Positions 39,539 through 50,104 of a stretch of 64,000 bases of DNA are shown here, piece after piece. Origin of the DNA: Pandoraea thiooxydans (GTDB taxonomy: Bacteria; Pseudomonadota; Gammaproteobacteria; Burkholderiales; Burkholderiaceae); NCBI RefSeq assembly GCF_001931675.1, contig NZ_CP014839.1, positions 992,001-1,056,000 on the forward strand. Direction: 5' to 3'. Position numbers and translations under genes: made by a program. Numbering within the stretch: the first letter of the stretch is position 1; each line of letters starts with the position of its first letter. The notes beneath the pieces are model-generated. The model was not told the DNA's origin and made no database searches. It worked only from the letters and a program-made list of their open reading frames with translations.

Positions 39539-41548
39539 TTGTCGGATCAAGCAATCATGCAAACGGCACACGATCAGTCATCGCCGGCCATGACGCGGCA
39601 GTCGCTGCCCGGAGAATTCGCCCAGCGGGTGGAGACTGGCGTCGAGCGCGCGTGCGACGCGCTGCTGGCGTTGCAGCATGCCGACGGTTATTGGCTTTTC
39701 GAACTCGAGGCGGATGCCACGATTCCGGCCGAATACGTGCTGTTGCGCCATTATTTGGGCGAGCCGGCAGATGCCGCGCTGGAGGCGAAAATCGCCGTCT
39801 ACCTGCGGCGCATTCAGGGCAAGCACGGCGGCTGGCCGCTGTTTCACGATGGCGCGTTCGATATGAGCGCCAGCGTCAAGGCCTATTTCGCGCTGAAAAT
39901 GATCGGCGATCCGCTCGATGCGCCGCACATGGTCCGCGCGCGCGAGGCCATTCTGGCGCGTGGCGGGGCGGCCGGCAGCAATGTGTTCACCCGTATCCTG
40001 CTCGCGCTGTACGGCGTGCTCGACTGGCGGGCCGTGCCGATGATGCCGGTCGAAATCATGCTGTTGCCGGCCTGGTTTCCGTTCCATCTATCGAAGATTT
40101 CCTACTGGGCGCGCACGGTGATCGTGCCGCTGCTGGTGCTGCAGGCCAAGCGGCCGTGCGCGCGTAACCCCAAGGGCGTGACGATCGACGAACTGTTCAT
40201 CGGCTCGCCGCGCGAGGTGGGCCCGCCGTCCCGGGCTGCGCATCAGAGCCGGCTGTGGTTCACGTTCTTTGCCGGCGTCGACTCCGTGCTGCGCGCGACC
40301 GACAAGTGGTTTCCCAAGCGGTTGCGGCAGCGTGCCATCGACGCGGCGGTGCGTTTCGTCGACGAGCGCCTCAATGGCGAAGACGGGCTGGGCGCGATTT
40401 TCCCGGCAATGGCCAATGCAGTCATGATGTACGACGTGCTTGGCTATGCCGAAGACCACCCGCGGCGCGCGATTGCGCGCCGTTCAGTCAATAAGCTGCT
40501 GGTCGTGCACGAGCGGGAGGCTTACTGCCAGCCTTGCCTGTCGCCGATCTGGGACACCGCGCTGAGCGCGCAGGCGCTGCTCGAAACCGGCGACGCGCGG
40601 GCGATCGAGCAGGCCGAGCGCGGATTGTCGTGGCTCGCGCCGCTGCAGATTCTCGACACGCGCGGTGACTGGATTTCCCGCCGGCCGCACGTGCGCCCGG
40701 GGGGCTGGGCATTCCAGTTCGCCAATCCGCATTATCCGGACGTCGACGATACCGCTGTGGTGGCCATGGCGATGGATCGCGTCGCGCGTCTGCGCGGCCA
40801 CGACCAGTTTCGCGAGGCGATCGACCGCGGTTGCGAGTGGGTCATCGGCATGCAAAGCGGCAATGGCGGCTGGGGCGCGTTCGAGCCGGAAAATACCCAT
40901 CTGTATTTGAACAACATCCCGTTCTCCGATCACGGCGCGCTGCTCGATCCGCCGACCGTGGACGTGTCGGCCCGCTGCCTGTCGATGCTGGCGCAACTGC
41001 CGCTGTCGCCGGAGCGCGAGGTCGCCGCCGCGCGGGCTCGCCAGTATCTGCTCGATGAACAGGAGACCGACGGCAGCTGGTATGGCCGCTGGGGCATGAA
41101 TTACATCTACGGCACCTGGTCGGCGCTGTGCGGACTGCGCGCGGCCGGCCTCGAGCCCGGCAGCGCCCCGCTGCAACGCGGCGCGCAGTGGCTGCTGGCG
41201 ATTCAGAACGACGATGGCGGCTGGGGTGAGGACGGCGAGAGCTACAAGCTCGATTACCACGGCTATGAGCGTGCGCCGAGCACGGCCTCGCAAACGGCGT
41301 GGGCGCTGCTGGGTTTGATGGCCGCCGGCTATGTCGACGATCCGGCGGTCGCCAGTGGCATTGCCTACCTGCTCAAGACTCAAGGCGCCGACGGGCTCTG
41401 GGAAGAAGCGTTGTTTACGGCAACCGGATTTCCGCGCGTGTTCTATCTGCGCTATCACGGTTATCGCAAATTCTTTCCGCTGTGGGCGCTGGCGCGGTAC
41501 CGCAACCTGACGGTGCGCAATCTCTGTCCGGTGCCGGGGGGAATGTGA
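39539..41548 (+). CDS. shc: Squalene-hopene cyclase
   Basis: A 669-residue cyclase with the catalytic acid motif D401-V-D-D404 and several QW repeats (GGWGAFEP, GSWYGRWG, GGWGEDGES). It folds squalene into hopene and diplopterol at the membrane. TTG 39539 with GGGAG five bases ahead is my preferred start; GTG 39494 and ATG 39557 are alternatives. Its stop overlaps the start of the next gene (GTGA), so hpnG is coupled to it. Confidence 0.93.
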   Translation: MSDQAIMQTAHDQSSPAMTRQSLPGEFAQRVETGVERACDALLALQHADGYWLFELEADATIPAEYVLLRHYLGEPADAALEAKIAVYLRRIQGKHGGWPLFHDGAFDMSASVKAYFALKMIGDPLDAPHMVRAREAILARGGAAGSNVFTRILLALYGVLDWRAVPMMPVEIMLLPAWFPFHLSKISYWARTVIVPLLVLQAKRPCARNPKGVTIDELFIGSPREVGPPSRAAHQSRLWFTFFAGVDSVLRATDKWFPKRLRQRAIDAAVRFVDERLNGEDGLGAIFPAMANAVMMYDVLGYAEDHPRRAIARRSVNKLLVVHEREAYCQPCLSPIWDTALSAQALLETGDARAIEQAERGLSWLAPLQILDTRGDWISRRPHVRPGGWAFQFANPHYPDVDDTAVVAMAMDRVARLRGHDQFREAIDRGCEWVIGMQSGNGGWGAFEPENTHLYLNNIPFSDHGALLDPPTVDVSARCLSMLAQLPLSPEREVAAARARQYLLDEQETDGSWYGRWGMNYIYGTWSALCGLRAAGLEPGSAPLQRGAQWLLAIQNDDGGWGEDGESYKLDYHGYERAPSTASQTAWALLGLMAAGYVDDPAVASGIAYLLKTQGADGLWEEALFTATGFPRVFYLRYHGYRKFFPLWALARYRNLTVRNLCPVPGGM

Positions 41549-42258
41549 GCCCGGCCAGGCCGGCATCGAGCGGCAGAGACGATCGAGCGGAAGACGGCCG
41601 GCCGGTGGTCGTCGTGACCGGTATGCCATTCGAGGCGCGCATTGCCGCCGGGCCGGACGTGCGGGTGGTCTGCCAGCAGAATACCGCGCTGGCCGAGATG
41701 CTCGAGGCGGCGCTGGCGCAAGGCTGCCGAGGCGTGGTCAGTTTCGGCACGGCGGGCGGGCTGGTCGATGCGCTGCGCCCCGGGACCTGGGTGGTTGCGC
41801 GGCGCGTGCTGAGCGAGACGGAGTGTTTCGAGACCGATGAAGACTGGTCACGCGCCTTGTGCCGGGCGCTGCCGGGCGCCTCATACGGCGATTTGGCCGG
41901 CGTTGCCAGTCCGGTGGTGCAGGCGCAGGCCAAGCACGCGCTGCATCAGGCGAGCGGAGCGGTTGCCGCGGACATGGAATCGCATATCGTCGGCCGTCTG
42001 GCCGCGCAGCGCGGACTGCCATTCGCCGTTTGCCGGGTGGTGATCGATCCGGCCGAGCGCTCGCTGCCGGAGGCTGCGCTGGCGGGCTTGCGTGCCGACG
42101 GCTCGACCGACGTGTGGGCCGTGCTGCGCTCGCTGGCTCGTCACCCGGGACAATTCCCCGGCTTGCTGCGCCTGGCCGGCGACGCTCGGCGTGCCCGGCG
42201 GGCCATGATCGCCGGGCGTCGTTCGCTCGGCCGCGGATTCGCCTACTGCCGGGCCTGA
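41545..42258 (+). CDS. hpnG: Hopanoid-associated phosphorylase HpnG
   Basis: A 237-residue protein of the nucleoside-phosphorylase fold (VVSFGTAGGL near 70; VAADMESHIVGRLA with the family Met-Glu near 145). HpnG removes adenine from adenosylhopane to give ribosylhopane. The GTG start overlaps the shc stop and has a G-rich ribosome site. It converges with hpnB, and the two coding regions overlap by 16 bases at their ends. Confidence 0.88.
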   Translation: MSPARPASSGRDDRAEDGRPVVVVTGMPFEARIAAGPDVRVVCQQNTALAEMLEAALAQGCRGVVSFGTAGGLVDALRPGTWVVARRVLSETECFETDEDWSRALCRALPGASYGDLAGVASPVVQAQAKHALHQASGAVAADMESHIVGRLAAQRGLPFAVCRVVIDPAERSLPEAALAGLRADGSTDVWAVLRSLARHPGQFPGLLRLAGDARRARRAMIAGRRSLGRGFAYCRA

Positions 42259-43406
42259 GCGCGCCCCTTCCACATCCCGCCGCGCCCGCGCCAGTGCTGG
42301 AGCGCGGAATCGAACGTGAATAGCGTATAAAGCGCCGCAATAGCCGGCAGCAGCGGCGCGTACCCGGGTGCGCAGCGATAGAAGTGCAGCATCGGCAAAT
42401 AGGCCACCATCATGGCCAGCCAGGCCAGGGCGCCCAAAAGTTGTGCCACGCCGCTGCCGAACAGCGCCAGCGCCGGGGGCACGATAAAGGTCAGCAGCAG
42501 CGAGACTATCGTGCCGGCCAGCAGCCACGGCGAGTATTTCAGCTGCGCATAGGCCGTGCGCGAGACCATGCGACGAATCTCGCCCAGGTTGTCGTACGGA
42601 CGCAGACTCACGGCGCGCTCGGTCAGGCCAAGCCAGATCGCGCCTTGCTTTTTCATCAGCGCGCCGAGTGAACAGTCGTCGATGATTTCGTCGCGAATCA
42701 TCTGAATGCCGCCTGCTGTCTCCAGGGCGTCGCGCCGCACCAGCATGCAGCCGCCGGCGGCTGCCGCCATCGAGTGCCGGCGCCGGTTGACCCAGGCAAA
42801 CGGGTACAGCATCTGGAAGAACAGCACGAAGGCCGGAATCAGTGCGCGCTCGAACCATGCGTCGCAACGCAGCCTGGCCATCAGCGACACCAACACACGT
42901 TTGTCGGATACGGCCCGGGTGACCAGGCGGCGCAGATTGTCGGGCGTGTGAGCGATGTCGGCATCGGTCAGCAGTAGCCAGGCGGGTGCGTTTTCGCTGG
43001 CGCAGGCATGCGCGATACCTTGATGCACGGCCCACAATTTGCCGGTCCAGCCGCCTGGCAGCGGTGCGCCGCGCAGCACGTCCAGACGTGCCCCGGCGCC
43101 GGCCGCCGTCGCGGCGGCGCGGGCGAGTTCGGCGGTGCCGTCGTCGCTCTGGTCGTCGACTACCACGATCCGGAAGGCGCCCGGGTAATCCTGCCGGCAA
43201 AGGCTTTCGACGGTCTGCGCGATCGACTCGGCTTCATTGCGGGCCGGAATGACCACCGCCACCGCCGGCCAGTCGTCGGGCTCCGTGAGCGGATAATCGC
43301 CGGGTTGGGTGTCGCGTTCCCGGGTGAGCCAGAAGCCGCCGCGCGCGCTGAGCAAATAGATCCAGATGGCCAGCGCGAGGGCGCCGAGCAGGGCGAGTGG
43401 GTTCAT
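42243..43406 (-). CDS. hpnB: Hopanoid-associated glycosyltransferase HpnB
   Basis: A 387-residue membrane-bound family-2 glycosyltransferase: N-terminal membrane helix, catalytic domain with VVIPARNEAESI, a DDQSDDGT motif and LLTDADIAHT (DxD-like), then C-terminal helices (about 285-365). HpnB-type enzymes are found in hopanoid clusters and may add sugars or related groups to the hopanoid side chain. It overlaps hpnA by four bases and belongs to the minus-strand unit ispH-hpnH-hpnA-hpnB. Confidence 0.9.
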   Translation of the reverse strand: MNPLALLGALALAIWIYLLSARGGFWLTRERDTQPGDYPLTEPDDWPAVAVVIPARNEAESIAQTVESLCRQDYPGAFRIVVVDDQSDDGTAELARAAATAAGAGARLDVLRGAPLPGGWTGKLWAVHQGIAHACASENAPAWLLLTDADIAHTPDNLRRLVTRAVSDKRVLVSLMARLRCDAWFERALIPAFVLFFQMLYPFAWVNRRRHSMAAAAGGCMLVRRDALETAGGIQMIRDEIIDDCSLGALMKKQGAIWLGLTERAVSLRPYDNLGEIRRMVSRTAYAQLKYSPWLLAGTIVSLLLTFIVPPALALFGSGVAQLLGALAWLAMMVAYLPMLHFYRCAPGYAPLLPAIAALYTLFTFDSALQHWRGRGGMWKGRAQARQ

Positions 43407-44404
43407 TTCAGATAGCCGGCGCCGCCAAACCAGTCGAGAGCGTCGCGCAAGCCTTCGGCGTAGGGGCGCGCGCGATAGCCCAGTTCGGCCTGAGCCTTGG
43501 CCGAGCTGAAAAACATGTGGTAACGCGACATTTTCAGCCCGTCGACCGTGAGGAAAGGTTCTTTGCCGCTCAGGCGCGCGATGCCTTGCGCCACGTGCGC
43601 CAGCGGGTAGAGCGGCCAGCGCGGCAGGGTCAGCGTCGGGGCTTTGCGTCCGGTCATGCGGGCGATCTCGCCGAGCATGTCGCGCAACAGCACGTCGTCA
43701 CCGCCCAAAATATAGCGCTCGCCGATGCGGCCGCGTTCGAGCGCCAGCAGGTGCCCTTCGGCGACGTCGTCCACGTGCGCCAGGTTCAGGCCCGTGTCGA
43801 CGAAGGCGGGAATCTTGCCGAGCGCGGCCTCGACGATGATTCGCCCGGTCGGCGTCGGCTTGATGTCGCGCGGACCGATCGGGGTCGAGGGGTTGACGAT
43901 CACGGCCGGCAGCCCCTGCCGGGCAATCATCTGTTCGACCAGACGCTCGGCCGCGACCTTGCTGCGCTTGTAGATGCCGATGGTCTGCTGTTCGTCGGCA
44001 GGTGCGGATTCGGTCACCGGGGCGCTGGCGCCCTGCACGCGCAGCGTGGCGACACTGCTGGTGTAGACGATGCGCTCGACGCCCTGCCGCAGCGCGGCCT
44101 GCATGACGGTACGGGTGCCTTCCAGGTTGGCCCGCATGATGTCGGCCGGATCGGACGCCCACAGGCGGTAGTCGGCGGCGACATGCAGCAGAATGCCCAC
44201 GCCAGAGAGTGCCTTGTCCATCGATGCGGCGTCGCGCATGTCGCCTTCGACGAGTTCGACGTCCAGCTCGCGCAGGTTATCTCGCGGGCTGGACGCGCGC
44301 ACCAGCGCCCGCACGCGATGACCTCGCGCGAGCGCCGTGCGAATCACCGCCGAACCGACGAAACCGGATGCGCCGGTGATCAGCACACGGTCGGAATCGG
44401 GCAT
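43403..44404 (-). CDS. hpnA: Hopanoid-associated sugar epimerase HpnA
   Basis: A 333-residue extended short-chain dehydrogenase/epimerase. NAD binding is by LITGASGFVGSAV near the N terminus; the active site is YTSSVATLRV with IYKRSKVAAE (Tyr-x3-Lys). It is the usual companion of HpnH and HpnB in hopanoid clusters. It starts one base after the hpnH stop. Confidence 0.9.
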   Translation of the reverse strand: MPDSDRVLITGASGFVGSAVIRTALARGHRVRALVRASSPRDNLRELDVELVEGDMRDAASMDKALSGVGILLHVAADYRLWASDPADIMRANLEGTRTVMQAALRQGVERIVYTSSVATLRVQGASAPVTESAPADEQQTIGIYKRSKVAAERLVEQMIARQGLPAVIVNPSTPIGPRDIKPTPTGRIIVEAALGKIPAFVDTGLNLAHVDDVAEGHLLALERGRIGERYILGGDDVLLRDMLGEIARMTGRKAPTLTLPRWPLYPLAHVAQGIARLSGKEPFLTVDGLKMSRYHMFFSSAKAQAELGYRARPYAEGLRDALDWFGGAGYLK

Positions 44405-45526
44405 TTAAGCTTTGTGATGGCCGAGTTCGGCGAGCTTGATCTCGACGTGGCGGGAGAAAACATATTCGGCCGGCCGCTGCTGCTCGAAGGAGACGTCGGG
44501 CGCCATCTGCCCTTCGGTACGCACGCCGCGCATGGCCACACCCAGCGCGCGCAGCGGATGCGCCATGGTGTCGTTGACCGCCGTGGCTTCGTAGCCGCTA
44601 TGCACCATGCAGTCGGCGCATTTCTCGTAGTTGCCGGTACCGTATTTGTCCCAGTCGGTCGACTCCATCAGCTCGCGATAGGTCTTGGTATAACCTTCGC
44701 CGAGCAGATAGCACGGACGTTGCCAACCGAACACGGTGCGCGTCGGGTTGCCCCACGGCGTGCAGTGATAGGTGCGGTTGCCGGCCAGGAAATCGAGAAA
44801 CAGGCTGGACTGGCTGAACGACCACTCGCGCCCGCCGCGGCCGCGCTTGAGAATGTCGCGGAACAGCTGCTTGGTTTTTTCGCGATTCAGGAAGTGCTGC
44901 TGGTCCGGTGCGCGTTCGTAAGCGTAGCCGGGCGAGACGGTGATGCCGTCGATGCCCAGCGACTTGGTCTGATCGAAGAATTCGGCAACCTGTGCGGGCT
45001 TGGCGTCGTTGAACAGCGTGCAGTTGATATTGACGCGAAAGCCGCGCTCCTTGGCGAGCTTGATTGCCGCCACGGCGCGGTCGTAGACGCCGGTCTGGCA
45101 GACCGACTTGTCGTGCATTTCACGGTCGCCGTCGAGGTGAATCGACCAGACGAAGAACGGGCTCGGCTCGTAGTCGTCGATCTTCTTCTCGAGCAGCAGC
45201 GCGTTGGTGCACAGGTAGACGAATTTACGTCGCGCGATGATGCCCTTGACGATCTCGGGCATTTCCTTGTGCAGCAGCGGCTCGCCGCCGGCGATCGAGA
45301 CCACCGGCGCGCCGCATTCGTCGACCGCCTCCAGCGCCTCGGCTACCGAAAGACGCTGGTTCAGAATCGGATCTGGATAGTCGATCTTGCCGCAGCCAGC
45401 GCAGGCCAGGTTGCAGCGGAACAGCGGCTCGAGCATCAGGACCAGCGGGTAACGCTTGGTGCGCTTGATGCGCTGTTTCATCAGGTAGGCGCCGACATAC
45501 GCCTGTTGCAGAAATGGAATTGCCAC
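44405..45526 (-). CDS. hpnH: Adenosyl-hopene transferase HpnH (radical SAM)
   Basis: A 373-residue radical SAM enzyme with the cluster-binding cysteines C38-x3-C42-x2-C45 (RCNLACAGCGK), a GGEPLLH segment for SAM and a C-terminal cysteine-containing tail (NYEKCADCMVHSG) typical of HpnH. It joins the adenosyl group to the hopene core, the first step of side-chain extension. It lies 17 bases downstream of ispH and directly upstream of hpnA. Confidence 0.93.
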   Translation of the reverse strand: MAIPFLQQAYVGAYLMKQRIKRTKRYPLVLMLEPLFRCNLACAGCGKIDYPDPILNQRLSVAEALEAVDECGAPVVSIAGGEPLLHKEMPEIVKGIIARRKFVYLCTNALLLEKKIDDYEPSPFFVWSIHLDGDREMHDKSVCQTGVYDRAVAAIKLAKERGFRVNINCTLFNDAKPAQVAEFFDQTKSLGIDGITVSPGYAYERAPDQQHFLNREKTKQLFRDILKRGRGGREWSFSQSSLFLDFLAGNRTYHCTPWGNPTRTVFGWQRPCYLLGEGYTKTYRELMESTDWDKYGTGNYEKCADCMVHSGYEATAVNDTMAHPLRALGVAMRGVRTEGQMAPDVSFEQQRPAEYVFSRHVEIKLAELGHHKA

Positions 45527-45543
45527 GTTCGGCTCCTATTGCC

Positions 45544-46503
45544 TTAACCCGCCACCGCGCGCGGCGCCTTGACGGGGGTATCTTCGGTGAGTTCGGTCGG
45601 CAGGCGAAACTGAATGGTTTCTTCGATGCCGTCCATGGTGGTCACTTCGACCGGCTCGATTTTGCGCAGCGCGTCGATGACGTCTTCGACCATGCGCTCC
45701 GGGGCCGAGGCGCCGGCGGTGATGGCCACCGTGCGAGCGCCGCGCACCCAGTCGGGATTCAGTTCGCTGCCGTCGGCCAGCAAATAGCTCGGCACGCCGA
45801 CTTCGGCGCCGATCTCGCGCAGCCGGTTCGAGTTCGAACTGTTGGTCGCACCGACCACCAGCAGCACGTCGGCGCGCGCGCACAGCTCGCGCACCGCCGT
45901 CTGGCGGTTTTGCGTCGCATAGCAGATGTCCTTGGTGTCGGGGCCGACGATGTTGGTGAAGCGGCGCTTGAGCGCGGCGATGATACCGCGCGTCTCGTCG
46001 ACCGAGAGCGTGGTTTGTGTCACGTACGACACCGGGGTGTCGGCCGCGAGATCGAGCGCGTCGACGTCGGCCTCGGTCTGCACCAGGTGGACCGGGCCGT
46101 CGATCTGGCCCATGGTGCCGAGAATCTCGGGGTGGCCGGCATGTCCGATCAGAATCACTTCACGTCCGCTGGCAACATAATTCTTGCCCTGGATATGGAC
46201 TTTGGTGACCAGCGGGCAGGTCGCATTGAGCACTTTCAGGCCGCGTTCCTGCGCTTCGACCTCGACGGCCTTGGCCACGCCGTGTGCGCTGAAAATCGTG
46301 ACCGCGCCGGCTGGCGCTTCCGAAAGTTCGTCGATGAAACGGGCGCCCTTGGCCTTCAGCGATTCGACGACGTGCCGATTGTGGACAATCTCGTGACGCA
46401 CGTAGACCGGCGCGCCGTACTTTTCTAACGCACGCTCGACAATCTCGATTGCGCGAATGACGCCTGCGCAAAAACCGCGAGGTTGAGCAAGGATGACTTG
46501 CAT
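45544..46503 (-). CDS. ispH: 4-hydroxy-3-methylbut-2-enyl diphosphate reductase IspH
   Basis: A 319-residue IspH with the three iron-sulfur cysteines C12 (PRGFCAGV), C96 (NATCPLV) and C194 ([10 protein letters not shown]). It makes the isoprenoid precursors IPP and DMAPP in the last step of the MEP pathway. In this cluster it leads the hpnH-hpnA-hpnB operon, which suggests a copy tuned to hopanoid supply. Several Burkholderia relatives carry two ispH genes; whether this is the only copy cannot be seen. Confidence 0.95.
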   Translation of the reverse strand: MQVILAQPRGFCAGVIRAIEIVERALEKYGAPVYVRHEIVHNRHVVESLKAKGARFIDELSEAPAGAVTIFSAHGVAKAVEVEAQERGLKVLNATCPLVTKVHIQGKNYVASGREVILIGHAGHPEILGTMGQIDGPVHLVQTEADVDALDLAADTPVSYVTQTTLSVDETRGIIAALKRRFTNIVGPDTKDICYATQNRQTAVRELCARADVLLVVGATNSSNSNRLREIGAEVGVPSYLLADGSELNPDWVRGARTVAITAGASAPERMVEDVIDALRKIEPVEVTTMDGIEETIQFRLPTELTEDTPVKAPRAVAG

Positions 46504-46655
46504 GTAGCTCTCCGACTTGGGTCGACCAGTTGGGTAGTCTGACGGAGCGTCGGGCGCTCGTGACCGAACCCTGCTAATTGTGGGCAGCAGCGATTGTAAC
46601 CTCCGCCGGGGATTATTGCTCGATCCAGGGCGGCCCGACGCCGTCGATCCGGTAC

Positions 46656-47267
46656 TTATTTCCCGAAACGCGCATTATGCGCCGCCAGGTACTTGATCAG
46701 CCCGTCGATGCCGTTGCGCGCGATCTGGTCGGCGAATTGCTGGCGGTAGATTTGGATCAGCCATGCGCCCATCATATCGATATCGTAAATCTTCCAGCCC
46801 TCGCTGGTGCGCCCCAGGCGATAGCCTACCTCCAGATCGTCGCCGGAGCCGCTCACGCGGGTATTGACGACCGCATCGGTTCCGTTGGCGCTGAGGGTGG
46901 CCGGCGAGAAGTGAAACGTCAGCGTCTGGCCGCGCAACTGGGTCAGTTGCAGCGCGTAGGTATGCACCAGGACCGTCTGGAACTGCTCGAACAACTGCTG
47001 CTGCTGCGCCGGCGTGGCGGTTTTCCAGGCCGCGCCGACCGCCAGGCGGGTGGTGCGGCGAAAATCGGTGTAGGGCAGGAAGTCGCGCTCGACCACCTTG
47101 ACGGTAGCCAGGACGTCGCCCGCGCGCGAGGCCGGGTCGGCCTTGGCGGCCTTGACGACGGTTTCGACCGCTTGCTTGACCGCCGTGTTCGGATTGGCCG
47201 TGCCGGTTTGCGCCAGTGCGCCGGTCATGGTCAACGCCGTCATCAATGCCATTAGAAATTTCTTCAT
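46656..47267 (-). CDS. hpnM: HpnM / MlaC-like toluene-tolerance protein
   Basis: A 203-residue secreted protein of the Ttg2D/MlaC family. A signal peptide ends near AQTG, then the lipid-binding domain has [16 protein letters not shown] and the closing [20 protein letters not shown]. Members carry lipids between membranes. The start at 47267 is preferred because AAGG stands just ahead and a lysine-rich signal sequence follows. It is next to, and divergent from, hpnN, supporting a shared role in hopanoid transport. Confidence 0.88.
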   Translation of the reverse strand: MKKFLMALMTALTMTGALAQTGTANPNTAVKQAVETVVKAAKADPASRAGDVLATVKVVERDFLPYTDFRRTTRLAVGAAWKTATPAQQQQLFEQFQTVLVHTYALQLTQLRGQTLTFHFSPATLSANGTDAVVNTRVSGSGDDLEVGYRLGRTSEGWKIYDIDMMGAWLIQIYRQQFADQIARNGIDGLIKYLAAHNARFGK

Positions 47268-47326
47268 CCGCTTACCTTGTGCCATCGTTGGGTTGGGTGC
47301 CGCAGCCGCCGTGAGGCGGCGCCCGC

Positions 47327-47341
47327 CCGGTATACTACCGG
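47327..47341 (+). promoter_or_regulatory. Palindrome over a -10-like box before hpnN
   Basis: CCGGTA-TAC-TACCGG is a perfect inverted repeat that includes TATACT, a good -10 box, 28 bases ahead of hpnN. No clear -35 lies at the right distance, so this may be an operator on an activated promoter. Confidence 0.35.
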
Positions 47342-47368
47342 CGATTCCCCATCTCTTCAGGATTCTGC

Positions 47369-49960
47369 ATGCTGACTTCGATCATCGTGCGCGTGGTTCG
47401 GTTCTCGACACGGCACGCGTATCTGGTCATCGCCGCCTCGTTGTTGCTGGCGGCAGCGAGCTGCTTTTACGTGGCTTCTCATTTCGCCATCAATACCGAC
47501 ATATCCGGCCTGATCGACAGTCACACGCCGTGGGCTCAGCGCGACAAGGCCATCGATCGCGCTTTTCCGCAACGCTCGGATACCACGCTCGCGGTGATCG
47601 AATCGCCATCCGCAGAATTTGCCGACCGCGCGGCGGCCGAATTGGCCGCGAAACTGGCCGGCGAGCCGCAGTTCTTCCGGTCCGTCAGCCGGCCGGGCGC
47701 GGGCGAGTTTTTTGCGCGCAACGCGCTGCTGTTCGCCTCGCGCGACGATTTGGCGAGCCTGAGCAAAAAGCTGCTCGATGCCAAACCCTTGCTGAACCGG
47801 TTGGCCGGCGACCCGACGCTGACCGGTCTGGCCAATTTGCTGTCGGTCACGCTGCAAACGCCTTTGCTGACCGGTCAGGTGCATCTGTCCGACATGGCCG
47901 GGCTGCTGTCGCACAGCGCGGATACGGTCGACGCCGTGCTGGCCGGGCGTCCGGCGGGTCTGTCGTGGCGCACGCTGGTCGAGCCCGATGCGGTGCCGCG
48001 CAGCTTCGTCGAGGTGCAGCCGGTGCTGGACTATGCGGCGCTGGAGGCTGGCGCCGCCGCATCCGAGCGGATTCGCGCCACCGCCGAAGCGTTGCAGTTG
48101 CGGCAACGATACGGTGCGACGGTCCGCCTGACCGGCTCCCAACCGCTGGCCGACGAAGAATTCGGTTCGGTGGCACAAGGTGCGGTGCCCAACGCGATCG
48201 CCACCTTGCTGGCGGTGCTGGTGGTGCTGTGGCTGGCGGTGCGCTCGGGCAAGATGGTTATCGCGGTATTCATCACGCTGTTGGCCGGCCTGGCGGTGAC
48301 GGCCGCGCTCGGCCTGTGGATGGTGGGCGCCCTGAACATGATTTCGGTGGCGTTTGCCGTCCTTTTCGTCGGCATCGGCGTCGATTTCGGTATCCAGTTT
48401 GCGGTGCGCTACCGGGAGGAGCGGCATCGGCACGGGGATCTCGACATGGCGTTGGCCAGCGCCGGACGGTCGATTGCGATGCCGTTGTCGCTGGCGGCGG
48501 CGGCCACCGCGGCGAGCTTCTTCTCGTTTTTGCCGACTCACTACCGGGGCGTGGCCGAACTGGGGCAGATCGCGGGCGTCGGCATTCTGTGCGTTGCGTT
48601 CCCTTCGAGCATTACTTTGCTGCCGGCGCTCATTCGCGTGCTGGGGCCGGTGAGCGAGCGTGTCGCGCCGGGATTTCGCTGGCTTGCGCCAGTCGACGAT
48701 TTCACTCAGCGCCACCGTCGACCGTTGCTGTTCGGCACACTGGCGCTGGTGTTGGGGGGATTGCCGTTGCTGTTGCACCTGCGCTTCGATTTCAATCCGC
48801 TGCACCTGAAAGATCCGCATACCGAATCGATGGCGACGCTGCTCAAGCTGGCCGATTCGCCGCAAACCGGCGTCAACGACGTGCAGGTTCTGGCGCCGTC
48901 GCTGGCGGCCGCCGATGCCGACGCGGCCAGACTGCGCCGCGTGCCGCAGGTTGGGCAGGTCGTAACGCTGAGTAGCTTTGTGCCCCAGGATCAAGCGGAA
49001 AAACTCGCGGAGATTCAGTCGGTCGCCGCGCAGCTCCTGCCCGTGCTCGAGCAGGCGCCCGCCTCGCCCGCGCCGGACGAGGCGCGCGTGGCGGCGCTGC
49101 GTGTGGCCGCCAGCCAGCTGGAAAACGCCGCGCTCGACCATCCGGGGCCGGGCGCCGCGCAGGCCCAGCGCTTGGCTGCCGGGTTACGCAAGCTGGCGGC
49201 CGCCGACGCCGCCGCGCGCGACCGGGCCGAGCATGCGATTGCCGGTTCGTTGCGTCTGGCCCTGGCCGACCTGCGCCTGGCTCTGGAGCCTCAGCCGGTG
49301 ACGCTGGCCAGCGTTCCGCCAGCGCTTGCCAGGCAGTGGCTCGCGGCCGACGGGCGCGCCCTGGTCAATATCTCGCCGAAGGTAGCGCCCGGTGCCGATC
49401 CGAACAATGACGCAATGCTGCGTGCGTTCAGCCGGGCGGTGTTGCAGGCGATGCCCGATGCGATCGGCGGCCCGATCTCGATTCTTTACTCGGCCAACAC
49501 CATCATTCGTGCTTTCATCGAGGCGGGCATCCTGGCCCTGGTGACCATCACGCTCCTGCTGTGGCTGGCATTGCGCAATTTCGGCGACGTGTTGCGCACG
49601 CTCGTGCCTTTGCTGGTGTCGGCCGCCGTCACGCTGGAAATCTCGGTGCTGATCGGATTGCCACTGAATTTCGCCAACATCATCGCGCTGCCGTTGCTGC
49701 TCGGCGTCGGCGTGGCATTCAAGATTTATTACGTGATCGCCTGGCGCGCGGGCGGCACGCACTTGCTGCAATCGAGTCTGACGCAGGCCGTCATCCTGTC
49801 GGCGGCGACCACCGCCATTGCCTTCGGCAGCCTTTGGCTGTCGCACCACCCGGGCACTTCCAGCATGGGCAAGCTGCTGGCGCTGTCGCTGGCCTGCACG
49901 CTGATCGGTGCGGTGTTTTTTCAGCCGGTGCTGATGGGCAAGCCGCGCGCGCGGCGCTGA
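47369..49960 (+). CDS. hpnN: Hopanoid transporter HpnN (RND/MMPL family)
   Basis: An 863-residue RND-type membrane protein with the usual two-fold layout: a first helix near 15-35, a periplasmic domain, helices 2-6 (about 270-410), a second periplasmic domain and the last helices (about 710-860). HpnN moves hopanoids to the outer membrane. A helix-rich insertion at about 545-650 is rich in Ala and looks variable. It is divergent from hpnM, with a palindrome over its promoter. Confidence 0.93.
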   Translation: MLTSIIVRVVRFSTRHAYLVIAASLLLAAASCFYVASHFAINTDISGLIDSHTPWAQRDKAIDRAFPQRSDTTLAVIESPSAEFADRAAAELAAKLAGEPQFFRSVSRPGAGEFFARNALLFASRDDLASLSKKLLDAKPLLNRLAGDPTLTGLANLLSVTLQTPLLTGQVHLSDMAGLLSHSADTVDAVLAGRPAGLSWRTLVEPDAVPRSFVEVQPVLDYAALEAGAAASERIRATAEALQLRQRYGATVRLTGSQPLADEEFGSVAQGAVPNAIATLLAVLVVLWLAVRSGKMVIAVFITLLAGLAVTAALGLWMVGALNMISVAFAVLFVGIGVDFGIQFAVRYREERHRHGDLDMALASAGRSIAMPLSLAAAATAASFFSFLPTHYRGVAELGQIAGVGILCVAFPSSITLLPALIRVLGPVSERVAPGFRWLAPVDDFTQRHRRPLLFGTLALVLGGLPLLLHLRFDFNPLHLKDPHTESMATLLKLADSPQTGVNDVQVLAPSLAAADADAARLRRVPQVGQVVTLSSFVPQDQAEKLAEIQSVAAQLLPVLEQAPASPAPDEARVAALRVAASQLENAALDHPGPGAAQAQRLAAGLRKLAAADAAARDRAEHAIAGSLRLALADLRLALEPQPVTLASVPPALARQWLAADGRALVNISPKVAPGADPNNDAMLRAFSRAVLQAMPDAIGGPISILYSANTIIRAFIEAGILALVTITLLLWLALRNFGDVLRTLVPLLVSAAVTLEISVLIGLPLNFANIIALPLLLGVGVAFKIYYVIAWRAGGTHLLQSSLTQAVILSAATTAIAFGSLWLSHHPGTSSMGKLLALSLACTLIGAVFFQPVLMGKPRARR

Positions 49961-49967
49961 ACCGGGC

Positions 49968-50002
49968 GGCCATGCCGAGGGGCCGCGCCGTCCGGCATGG
50001 CC
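49968..50002 (+). terminator. Hairpin after hpnN
   Basis: A 10-bp perfect stem, GGCCATGCCG with CGGCATGGCC, and a 15-base loop begins eight bases after the hpnN stop. There is no T-run. Confidence 0.5.
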
Positions 50003-50104
50003 CCCGGCATGATGCGCTGCGGCAAGCGCCGAGTGGATGATTCGCCGCTATCGACCTATGCTAGGGATGAAGTACTTCAACGGCACCTCGACAAGGAGGC
50101 TGGC

